Of a DNA stretch of 20,850 nucleotides, positions 7,383-14,435 are shown piece after piece. Position 1 is the first letter of the stretch, and the number at the start of each line of letters is the position of its first letter. Made by a program: the position numbers and the translations under genes. This stretch comes from Bacteroidales bacterium (GTDB lineage Bacteria > Bacteroidota > Bacteroidia > Bacteroidales > P3), in NCBI GenBank assembly GCA_900769785.1, contig CAAGHV010000107.1, positions 1 to 20,850 on the forward strand. The letters are read 5' to 3'. Under the pieces are notes generated by a model. It ran no database searches. It was not told the DNA's origin and worked only from the letters and a program-made list of their open reading frames with translations.

Positions 7383-8796
7383 ATACCCAATCGTTTTCAG
7401 ATTCAGAATTATTATTTGTCGAAGATTTTTCTTCCAGTTGCTTTTTAGTACTCATCATACGTGCTGCGAGGTCGGAAGTACGGACAGCCTTGTTGTCGGC
7501 CACAACCTCGGCAGTTTCTTTCACCACCTCAACCTCTTGCTTTTGGGGCTCGTCGGCCGGCTGATTAGCCTTGGCTATAAAGTCCAACACCTTGTTGTTG
7601 TCGGCACTAGCAGAGGTAGTGGTTTCGGCCATGGCCAAGTATTGAACATCGGCAGCTTCGTCAGGCACAGCCTCGCCACCCAGGCGCACTACTTGCGAAC
7701 CTACGTAATAGTGAGTAAGTATATCTTTGTAATCTATTCCCAGTTCTACCATTCTTATGGCACCTTCTTGGCTCAGTCCTACACCATGTCCGTAGCCTTT
7801 GCCTTCGAGCACCACCTTGTCGCCATAATAGAACACCGAGAAGAATGTCGATTTCAAATTCCAGTCTTTGCGAATTGTTGTAAGGGGCACGCCCATTATT
7901 TTGGCCTTACGTTCGTCTTGTACAAAGTTTACCAATTCGTTGCGAACGGCGCTATCGTTTATATTCATCTTGTGGTTTTTGGCAAAGTAGCCAAGCCACT
8001 TGTCGGTGCTCACCTCTTTTGTCCATACCGACTGTTTCATTCCATAAGAGAAAGTGTCCTTAACCGAACGCAAGTATGCTATTTCGGCTTTCCACACATC
8101 TTCGGAGTTGGCAGTTTGTCCGCCCGAGTTGGAATGGAAAGGAGTTTCTATCAAATTGCCTTCTGCATCAACCAATACTTCGCCAAGGCTTGCCTTAGCA
8201 GCGGCTCTTATGTCCTCGCGAATACAGCGATTGTAGTAAGCTTGGCAATGAACGTTGTCGCAAAAGTTGTATCCATCGGCACGGTGCTTTTCCATATTAC
8301 GCATAGCCCATGTGCGAGATATAATGGCTTGCACGCGGAATATATCGGAGTGCTTTCCGTAAATTTCGGACTGAGCCACACCTGCTACATAGGATTCAAA
8401 TTCTACGTGGTTCACCAATTGAAGATATTTGCTGCCAAGGGCAGTAACTATAAGGTTGTCTTCATACGAACGTTGCTTGCAACCTTTTGGCGAGATGTAT
8501 AGGAAAGCATCGTCGTCGGCCGAAACGAAAGATACGGTAGTAAAGTTTCCAACTTTTTTGCCATTAACGGCTACCACCACTTCCTTGGCAAAAGGAGTAA
8601 GCTCCACAAAGGCTCCGGCCGATAGCCCCGAGGCTATGGTATCAACGTTGTCGGCAACCAAAGAATAGGAAGCTTTCTCAAACGAAACCTTGGTAGTAGT
8701 TATATTGGCGGTCGAAAATACTCTTACTTTCACCTTTTCGGCAAATACCACTGCGGGTATAAGCAACAACATTAGTATGTAAACCTTTTTTGTCAT
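7372..8796 (-). CDS. SpoIID/LytB domain protein
   Basis: A 474-residue exported protein with signal peptide MTKKVYILMLLLIPAVVFA. The SpoIID domain spans about 120-365: FESYVAGVAQSE places the likely catalytic glutamate at E144, followed by VQAIISRTWA, then HSNSGGQT, and GYGHGVGLSQEGA near the C-terminal end of the domain. SpoIID of Bacillus is a peptidoglycan lytic transglycosylase; LytB is an amidase enhancer. In non-sporulating Bacteroidota the role is not established, but peptidoglycan remodelling is the reasonable inference. About 100 C-terminal residues are a low-complexity, acidic and Ala/Val/Glu-rich extension ending in WVYEW, absent from the classical proteins. It starts 2 bp after the lpxB stop and overlaps the next gene by 11 bp. 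Confidence 0.87.
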   Translation of the reverse strand: MTKKVYILMLLLIPAVVFAEKVKVRVFSTANITTTKVSFEKASYSLVADNVDTIASGLSAGAFVELTPFAKEVVVAVNGKKVGNFTTVSFVSADDDAFLYISPKGCKQRSYEDNLIVTALGSKYLQLVNHVEFESYVAGVAQSEIYGKHSDIFRVQAIISRTWAMRNMEKHRADGYNFCDNVHCQAYYNRCIREDIRAAAKASLGEVLVDAEGNLIETPFHSNSGGQTANSEDVWKAEIAYLRSVKDTFSYGMKQSVWTKEVSTDKWLGYFAKNHKMNINDSAVRNELVNFVQDERKAKIMGVPLTTIRKDWNLKSTFFSVFYYGDKVVLEGKGYGHGVGLSQEGAIRMVELGIDYKDILTHYYVGSQVVRLGGEAVPDEAADVQYLAMAETTTSASADNNKVLDFIAKANQPADEPQKQEVEVVKETAEVVADNKAVRTSDLAARMMSTKKQLEEKSSTNNNSESENDWVYEW

Positions 8797-8798
8797 CT

Positions 8799-9926
8799 TT
8801 ATTTTGTACCTTTTAATGTTTTCAGAATGGAAAGTACCGCTTTGTCCGACACGCCTTCGCTCCCCAGCGTTTTCTCGATGCTTTCGTACTCTGCAATCAT
8901 CGCCATTCTGTTGTTTTTGTCCTTTGTTATTTTGGAAAACTCGGTTTCCAAAGTGTTTTTGTTTAAATCTTTTTGTATCAGTTCCCTTACAACCGGTTTG
9001 TCAGCTATCAAGTTTACCAGCGAAATGTACTTTACTTTTGCAAAAGTCTTGGCGAAAGCCACCGTAAGTGCATTGGCTCGGTAACACACCACCTGGGGTA
9101 AGTGAAACAACGCTGCTTCCAGAGTTGCCGTTCCCGAAGTGATAACCCCTGCGAACGCCGATTGTAATAACATATACGTTTGATTGTACACCAAGGTTAC
9201 GTTTTGAGATGTTAAAAAAGGTTTATAAAACGAATCGCCCAGCAAAGTCATTCCTGCGATGACGAAATTATATTCGGGGTGGCGGCTTGCAAGTGCTGCC
9301 ATCGTTGGCATCATTTTTCGCAACTCCATTTTTCGGCTACCGGGCATAAGGGCTATTATTGGGCGGTCGTCGAGGTTGTTGCGACGGCGGAAGTCGTCGG
9401 CAACATGACTGCTGTTAAAGTCGGCCACGGCGTCCAACAACGGATGCCCAACGTATTCCACATTTTCCACACCGTATTTATCATAAAAGGGCTTCTCAAA
9501 AGGAAGTATCACATACATCTTATCCAACACACGGCGCATGGTTTTTATTCTACCCTTCTTCCAAGCCCACACCTGAGGCGAAATATAATAAAAGTTCTTG
9601 AACCCATGGCTGTGAGTAAACTTGGCAATACGAAGGTTAAAGCCCGGATAATCTATAAAGATAACCGCATCGGGATTATAGTCAAGTATATCTTGCTTAC
9701 ACAGCCTAATATTGGCCAGCACAGTGCGCAAATGCACCATCACCTCTACTATTCCCATAATGGCAAGGTCGCGAATATGTTTTACCATAGTTCCCCCCAC
9801 GCTTTGCATAAGGTCGCCGCCCCAAAAACGGACTTCGGCCTGTGGGTCGTGGCGATATATTGCTTTCATAAGGTTAGAGCCATGTAAGTCGCCCGAAGCT
9901 TCGCCGGATATAATGTAGTACTTCAT
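8799..9926 (-). CDS. lpxB: Lipid-A-disaccharide synthase LpxB
   Basis: GT19 glycosyltransferase joining UDP-2,3-diacylglucosamine and lipid X into the lipid A disaccharide-1-phosphate, at the inner face of the inner membrane. The 375-residue length is normal. Family features visible: the N-terminal ISGEASGDLHG, FWGGDLMQSVGG, IDYPGFNLRIAK, the YISPQVWAWKKGRI block, YVGHPLLD, the nucleotide-binding MPGSRKMELRKMMP, and SGTATLEAALFHLPQV. The ATG lies at 9924-9926 on the complement, and the motif positions support this start. It heads a three-gene cluster with the SpoIID-like and thioredoxin-fold genes. A CAAAAATA box at 9929-9936 is too close to the ATG to be its promoter, and no better candidate is seen in the 118-bp gap upstream. 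Confidence 0.95.
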   Translation of the reverse strand: MKYYIISGEASGDLHGSNLMKAIYRHDPQAEVRFWGGDLMQSVGGTMVKHIRDLAIMGIVEVMVHLRTVLANIRLCKQDILDYNPDAVIFIDYPGFNLRIAKFTHSHGFKNFYYISPQVWAWKKGRIKTMRRVLDKMYVILPFEKPFYDKYGVENVEYVGHPLLDAVADFNSSHVADDFRRRNNLDDRPIIALMPGSRKMELRKMMPTMAALASRHPEYNFVIAGMTLLGDSFYKPFLTSQNVTLVYNQTYMLLQSAFAGVITSGTATLEAALFHLPQVVCYRANALTVAFAKTFAKVKYISLVNLIADKPVVRELIQKDLNKNTLETEFSKITKDKNNRMAMIAEYESIEKTLGSEGVSDKAVLSILKTLKGTK

Positions 9927-10044
9927 AACAAAAATAATCCTATCTTTAATTATTATCTATATATAATATATGTATAGGCACTGCTACGTGACCCACACAA
10001 ATATGCTTATACGATAATTTTCGGGATAGGTTACTATAGAACGG

Positions 10045-10320
10045 CTACATTATTGTGCCCATCTTAGCCAAAATAATAATAAAAGGAAGCATAGTGGCAA
10101 ACAACACCAAGGCAATACCCTTAGCCGCCGACATATATTGCAATTTCTTGACGTAATAACGCAATAACACTACGGGTGCAACAAACGAAAGGACGAACAC
10201 TTTGAGATTGGAAACAAGTGGCAAAGCCAACAGTAGCATAAAACCTGCTATTACCGCCGCCAACAACACTATGGAAGCCAAAGCCACCAATATTCCGCAT
10301 ACTATAGTGTCTTTTTTCAT
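10045..10320 (-). CDS. Small three-helix membrane protein, unknown function
   Basis: A 91-residue, very hydrophobic protein with about three membrane segments: residues 6-35, about 40-57 and 68-90. A short basic patch (RYYVKKLQYMSAAKG) lies between the second and third helices. I do not recognise a family. Its ATG is 5 bp after the stop of the upstream LysE gene, so the two are almost certainly co-transcribed. This suggests it assists or accompanies the exporter, but nothing in the sequence proves that. Composition and codon use match its neighbours. Confidence 0.7.
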   Translation of the reverse strand: MKKDTIVCGILVALASIVLLAAVIAGFMLLLALPLVSNLKVFVLSFVAPVVLLRYYVKKLQYMSAAKGIALVLFATMLPFIIILAKMGTIM

Positions 10321-10325
10321 ACCAC

Positions 10326-11018
10326 TTAAAATATTTCTACAATCTCCTTGGGAAGAAATTCGCTAACAATAAAATATATACCCACTCCTATAAGTATTAC
10401 TCCTACCACTTTATTCACTATATGCAGTATCTTGGGAGTAAGAATAGTCTTGAGTTTATAAGATATTGCACACTTGAGAATATCAAAGCTAAGAATGGTA
10501 ACAAGTAACGAAATCATAAAAAGATAACTCTGCTCCCTCTGAGGAAACGACGAGGCGATACCCACAGGTATAAGCCAATAAACCCACACCGAAGGGTTGG
10601 CAATATTGAAAAGGAAGCCCTTACCTATATACGGAAGATAGGAAGTTTTTTTCTTTTTAAACTCCACCGCCGAAGCTATACCGGGATCGTTCTTCACTGT
10701 TTTACGCATATAAGTATATACACCAAACAGCACCATCACCACACCCCCTACTATAGATAATATCATCTTGCTCTGCGGATTATCCATCAGCGACGAAAAA
10801 CCCAAAAGAGTAAGGAATACCATAAATATATCGCTAAGCGAAATACCAAAAGCCAGATGTACACCCGCCTTGAAGCCATTGCTGAGACTTGTTTGGATAA
10901 GGGCAAACATTGCAGGGCCTGCAACGAAAGAAAGGGTAACACCAAACCCTACTCCTTTGACGATTGTAGAAGCATAGCCGGCCAAGTCTATAGCTAGTAT
11001 GTGACAATTTTGCAGCAT
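10326..11018 (-). CDS. LysE family amino-acid exporter
   Basis: A 230-residue inner-membrane transporter of the LysE/RhtB group, which exports amino acids or small metabolites. The diagnostic N-terminal block is present: FGVTLSFVAGPAMFALIQTS followed by GFKAGVHLAFGISLSDIFMV. About six membrane helices can be drawn, with a basic cytosolic loop around KKKKTSYLPYIGKGF preceding the conserved NPSVWVYWL. The substrate cannot be read from sequence. The start ATG is complementary to 11016-11018. The gene is followed 5 bp later by the small membrane protein. A -7 box lies about 60 bp upstream. Confidence 0.86.
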   Translation of the reverse strand: MLQNCHILAIDLAGYASTIVKGVGFGVTLSFVAGPAMFALIQTSLSNGFKAGVHLAFGISLSDIFMVFLTLLGFSSLMDNPQSKMILSIVGGVVMVLFGVYTYMRKTVKNDPGIASAVEFKKKKTSYLPYIGKGFLFNIANPSVWVYWLIPVGIASSFPQREQSYLFMISLLVTILSFDILKCAISYKLKTILTPKILHIVNKVVGVILIGVGIYFIVSEFLPKEIVEIF

Positions 11019-11074
11019 TTAATCGAGTGTTTTTTAATCTTTTACTACTATTTTATCCTTATCAAAACAATTTG

Positions 11075-11082
11075 CAAAGATA
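11075..11082 (-). promoter_or_regulatory. Candidate -7 box for the LysE operon
   Basis: CAAAGATA on the plus strand reads TATCTTTG on the minus strand, identical to the plsY -7 box. I do not see a CAA (-33) at the 20-bp distance, so only half of the promoter is supported. Confidence 0.4.
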
Positions 11083-11137
11083 CGTATTCTTTTGAAATAA
11101 TATATAACGGCATGTCAGTTTTTTTTCGCCATCAGTA

Positions 11138-11731
11138 TTATTTAAATGAAGCAATAACGGTAACCAGATTGTCCACAAACATATTTACCGCCAAAGCCAA
11201 AAGTATAACTCCGAAGAACTTTCGTAAAATAAATATGGTGGCCTTTCCCAGAACCCTCTCAATCTTATCAATTGAAGCCAACACTATAAATGCAAACAGC
11301 ACATTGAGAACCAGAGCTATCATTATGTTTATTACAGCATGGTCGGCACGCAATGAAAGTAAGGCTGTCAATGCTCCCGGACCGGCGATAAGCGGAAATG
11401 CTATCGGTACAATAGATGCACCGTTGCCACCTCCTTCATTTTTGATAATCTCAACTCCCAAAACCATCTCCATTGCCAAAATAAAGATAACTAATGCCCC
11501 GGCTACAGCAAACGATGCCGAATCAACACCGAAGAGATTCAATAATGCATCGCCCGAATAAAAGAATACCACAAACAGTACCAATGATGCCAAGCACGCT
11601 TGCCAAGCCTTGATACTCTTCTGCTGATTTTTCAGACTTAGGAAAATTGGTATCGAGCCCGTAACGTCTATTATGGCAAACAGCACCACAAATGCACTGA
11701 CGATTTCTACAAAATTTATTTCCGAGAACAT
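11138..11731 (-). CDS. MarC family inner-membrane protein
   Basis: A 197-residue polytopic membrane protein of the MarC (UPF0056) family, formerly linked to multidrug resistance but of unproven transport function. Recognisable blocks are AFVVLFAIIDVTGSIPIFLS near the N-terminus, the central GASIVPIAFPLIAGPGALT, and the C-terminal GVILLALAVNMFVDNL; about six helices are predicted by eye. Length is normal. It lies between the CoA-transferase terminator upstream and the LysE gene downstream, so it is probably its own transcription unit. No convincing promoter match is present in the 139-bp upstream gap. Confidence 0.9.
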   Translation of the reverse strand: MFSEINFVEIVSAFVVLFAIIDVTGSIPIFLSLKNQQKSIKAWQACLASLVLFVVFFYSGDALLNLFGVDSASFAVAGALVIFILAMEMVLGVEIIKNEGGGNGASIVPIAFPLIAGPGALTALLSLRADHAVINIMIALVLNVLFAFIVLASIDKIERVLGKATIFILRKFFGVILLALAVNMFVDNLVTVIASFK

Positions 11732-11813
11732 ATCAAATTATAGTTTACGTTTTAATTATTCAACAATCCGACAACAATAGAGTTTTCCCCTTCCAACCAC
11801 TAATTTTAAGCTA

Positions 11814-11840
11814 TAAAAAAGGGGTGTTTTCCACCCCTTT
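11814..11840 (-). terminator. Terminator of the CoA-transferase gene
   Basis: Read on the minus strand, AAAGGGGTG pairs with CACCCCTTT (9 bp, 5-nt loop) and continues into TTTTATAG. It lies 30 bp past the CoA-transferase stop codon. GGGGTG is at 11821-11826 and CACCCC at 11832-11837 on the plus strand. Confidence 0.85.
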
Positions 11841-11870
11841 CAATACTAATATGTATATTGGAATACTTTT

Positions 11871-13178
11871 TTATTTCTTCACAAAATGATAGTGCGAACC
11901 AAAGCGTTCGAAAGCAGCTTTATCCAATTCTTCTTGAGCACTTGGATCTGCTATCGAGATGATAAGTTTGGCACGTTCTTGAAGTGTTTTTCCGTAAAGG
12001 TTTACAGCACCATTTTCAGTTACGAACCAATGAATGTGATTTCTTGTAGTTACAACGCCCGCACCTTCAGTCAAAGTAGGAGCAATTTTGCTTACGCCCT
12101 TGGCTGTAACGGAAGGCATAGCTATGATAGCTTTACCACCCTTGGAACGAGATGCACCATAAATAAAGTCTATCTGACCACCTACTCCCGAGTAGAACTT
12201 AGTTCCAAGAGAGTCGGCACATACTTGACCTGTAATATCTACTTGAAGAGCCGAGTTGATAGACACCATTTTTGGTTGTTGAGCTATAACGAATGGGTCG
12301 TTGGTATAAGCCACATCTTTCATAAGCACGCGAGGATTGTTGTGCAAGAAATCGTAAGTCTTTTGCGAGCCCATAACGAAAGTAGATACCATTTTATATT
12401 TATCCAAAGCCTTGTTGGCACCGGTAACTATTCCGCGTTCCACAAGATCTAATATACCATCAGAGAACATTTCGGTATGAACACCAAGGTCTTTGTGGTT
12501 GGTCAAACACGAAAGGGTAGCATTAGGAATAGAACCTATACCCATTTGAAGACAAGCACCATCCTCTATAAGTTCGGCGCAGTGATGTCCGATAGCTTTT
12601 TCTATTTCCGAAGGTTGACCGGGAGCTGCTGTTTCAAGAGGTTCGTCCTTTTCTACAAATATATCTATGTTGCTAAGATGGATAAGACCGTCGCCAAATG
12701 TACGAGGTACGTATTTGTTAATTACAGCAATGGTAAAATCGGCATTTTCTACCGCTGCAAGAGTAGCATCAACCGAAGGGCCCATCGAAACATAACCAAA
12801 TTCGTCCGGAGGAGTCACTTGGATAAGAGCCACATTACACTTGATATAGTTGTCGCGATAAAGGCGAGCTGTTTCGTTCAAGAATACTGGAATGTAATCG
12901 GCATAGCCTTGTTGTACACTCTTACGAACATTTGCTCCTACAAAGAAGGCGTCGTGTTGGAACACACCCTCAAATTTTGGATCTACGTAGGGTGCAGGAC
13001 CTTCGGTATGTAGGTGATGGATATGAACGTCCTTAAGTTCACCTCTTTCTCCGCGTTCGCACATTGCTTCTATCAAACACATTGGTGCACACGATACTGA
13101 GCTAATATGTACGTGGTCGCCCGATTTTATTACTTTTACAGCTTCTTCAGCTGAAACTGCGTTATATAGTTTTGCCAT
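11871..13178 (-). CDS. Acetyl-CoA hydrolase/transferase family CoA-transferase
   Basis: A 435-residue class I-type CoA-transferase resembling 4-hydroxybutyrate CoA-transferase and butyryl-CoA:acetate CoA-transferase. It would move CoA between acetate and a short-chain acyl group in fermentation; cytosolic. The N-terminal half has IQVTPPDEFGYVSMG, and the active-site region has MGIGSIPNATL followed by HTEMFSDG, with E236 the likely glutamate that forms the acyl/CoA intermediate. The C-terminal half has YSGVGGQIDFIYGASRSKGG, the CoA-pocket block typical of the 4-hydroxybutyrate/butyrate branch. The start ATG fits the family N-terminus. It has a complete promoter upstream and a strong terminator, so it is monocistronic. 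Exact acyl substrate is not determinable here. Confidence 0.88.
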   Translation of the reverse strand: MAKLYNAVSAEEAVKVIKSGDHVHISSVSCAPMCLIEAMCERGERGELKDVHIHHLHTEGPAPYVDPKFEGVFQHDAFFVGANVRKSVQQGYADYIPVFLNETARLYRDNYIKCNVALIQVTPPDEFGYVSMGPSVDATLAAVENADFTIAVINKYVPRTFGDGLIHLSNIDIFVEKDEPLETAAPGQPSEIEKAIGHHCAELIEDGACLQMGIGSIPNATLSCLTNHKDLGVHTEMFSDGILDLVERGIVTGANKALDKYKMVSTFVMGSQKTYDFLHNNPRVLMKDVAYTNDPFVIAQQPKMVSINSALQVDITGQVCADSLGTKFYSGVGGQIDFIYGASRSKGGKAIIAMPSVTAKGVSKIAPTLTEGAGVVTTRNHIHWFVTENGAVNLYGKTLQERAKLIISIADPSAQEELDKAAFERFGSHYHFVKK

Positions 13179-13222
13179 TGTTATATTGTATTATTATTGT
13201 TTTACTTCATTTTTTCGAACTG

Positions 13223-13253
13223 CAAAGATACTATTTTTTTCGCATATCTGCAA
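13223..13253 (-). promoter_or_regulatory. Bacteroidota-type promoter for the CoA-transferase
   Basis: On the minus strand TATCTTTG (complement of 13223-13230) is the -7 box and TTG (complement of 13251-13253) the -33 box, separated by exactly 20 bp, the same geometry as the plsY promoter. The leader would be about 35-40 nt. Confidence 0.75.
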
Positions 13254-13318
13254 TATTTTTTTTCACAAGGGAATAACATACTATATTATAAGCATTTACA
13301 TTCAATAGATAATATCTT

Positions 13319-14386
13319 TTACAGTTCTGTTATCCATTCTTTTATCTTCTGTTCGTCGGTTAGCTTGCATATCAGCAACGAATTGTCACGATAAGCTACC
13401 AGATAATTTTCCAATCCTTGCACCACCGCTTCTACGCCTTCTTGTATATTTACTATTGTATCGTTGGTGTTTACAAGCACAGCCTTGCCTGTTACTGCAT
13501 TATTGTTGTTATCTTTGGTGGCATGGGTAAACAGCGAGCCCCAAGTCCCGATATCGCTCCAGCCAAAGTCGGCGGGTATGGTATAAGTGTTTGGCGATTT
13601 TTCCATCACCCCGTAGTCGATAGATATGTTGGTACAGTCGGCAAAATTGGCGTCGATAAATTCCTGCTCGCCTGCTGTGGCAAACACATCTTTGCCCCTA
13701 TCGAACACTTCTACTATCTCGGGCAAATAAGTTTCGAAAGCTGTTTTTATTCCACTCATCGACCATACAAATATTCCCGAGTTCCAAAAATAGTTGCCTG
13801 CAGCAAGAAACTGTTTGGCCTTTTCGAGGTTTGGTTTTTCGGTAAAGCTTTTCAACTTAACCACTGTTCCTAATTTGGCTTCAGACTCCTCGTCTACCTG
13901 TATATATCCGTAGCCTGTTTCGGGGCGAGTGGGTTGTATGCCTATCGTTAGTAAAGCCTCATTATGTTCGGGCTGTGCCACAAAGTCGAAAGCCTTTGAT
14001 ATGATGCGTTGAAACTCCACCTCGTTTGTTACCAAATGGTCGGCAGGAGTAACCACTATGTTGGCATCTTTGCACTTGGCCATTATATGGTATGTGGCAT
14101 AGGCTATACACGGAGCCGTATTCCTACGCATAGGTTCGCACAGCACTTGGTCGGGCTTTACCAGCGGCAGATGTTCGAGCACCAAATCCTTGTAAGCAGC
14201 ATTGGTTACCACCAAAAAATTCTCGGCAGGTACTATGGGTAGAAATCGGTCGAACGTACTACGAATAAAACTCTTGCCTGTTCCCAATATATCCAAAAAC
14301 TGCTTTGGATAATTGTCCTTGCTCAAAGGCCAAAAACGACTACCTATACCGCCGGCCATTATCACACAATAATTTTGTTTTGCCAT
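13319..14386 (-). CDS. manC: Mannose-1-phosphate guanylyltransferase
   Basis: Makes GDP-mannose from mannose-1-phosphate and GTP for surface polysaccharide and GDP-fucose pathways. From the start chosen here it has 355 residues: single-domain, without the phosphomannose isomerase half of bifunctional ManC/AlgA proteins. The nucleotidyltransferase signature MAGGIGSRFWPLS is at residues 10-22 and PKQF at 27-30; VTPADH, ETGYGYI, FTEKP and FFWNSGIF-like (YFWNSGIFVW) blocks follow, and SIDYGVMEKS supplies the late active-site acid. I start at ATG complementary to 14384-14386 because GGAGG lies 8 nt upstream. An ATG five codons earlier (14399-14401) overlaps that GGAGG and would add MEDCD. It sits 49 bp downstream of the Na/Pi cotransporter gene, with no terminator between. 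Confidence 0.9.
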   Translation of the reverse strand: MAKQNYCVIMAGGIGSRFWPLSKDNYPKQFLDILGTGKSFIRSTFDRFLPIVPAENFLVVTNAAYKDLVLEHLPLVKPDQVLCEPMRRNTAPCIAYATYHIMAKCKDANIVVTPADHLVTNEVEFQRIISKAFDFVAQPEHNEALLTIGIQPTRPETGYGYIQVDEESEAKLGTVVKLKSFTEKPNLEKAKQFLAAGNYFWNSGIFVWSMSGIKTAFETYLPEIVEVFDRGKDVFATAGEQEFIDANFADCTNISIDYGVMEKSPNTYTIPADFGWSDIGTWGSLFTHATKDNNNNAVTGKAVLVNTNDTIVNIQEGVEAVVQGLENYLVAYRDNSLLICKLTDEQKIKEWITEL

Positions 14387-14394
14387 ATCACAAT

Positions 14395-14399
14395 CCTCC
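14395..14399 (-). promoter_or_regulatory. Shine-Dalgarno GGAGG deciding the manC start
   Basis: CCTCC on the plus strand reads GGAGG on the minus strand, 8 nt before ATG at 14386. Most genes in this window have AT-rich leaders without such a site, so it is informative. It favours the internal start over the upstream ATG at 14401, whose own G is part of the GGAGG. Confidence 0.6.
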
Positions 14400-14435
14400 A
14401 TGTTATATAATCAAAAAGAAATGTATATTACTTAA

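Noticed and set aside
7438..8502. 354-codon open frame on the plus strand
   Set aside because: It lies entirely antisense to the SpoIID-like gene, whose motifs, signal peptide and operon spacing are convincing. The plus-strand translation has no recognisable features.
9279..9887. 202-codon plus-strand open frame
   Set aside because: Antisense to lpxB, rich in His and Cys as expected of an antisense reading, with no domain.
9929..9936. CAAAAATA as a minus-strand -7 promoter box for lpxB
   Set aside because: It is 2 bp from the start codon, too close for an mRNA leader, and no -33 partner is seen.
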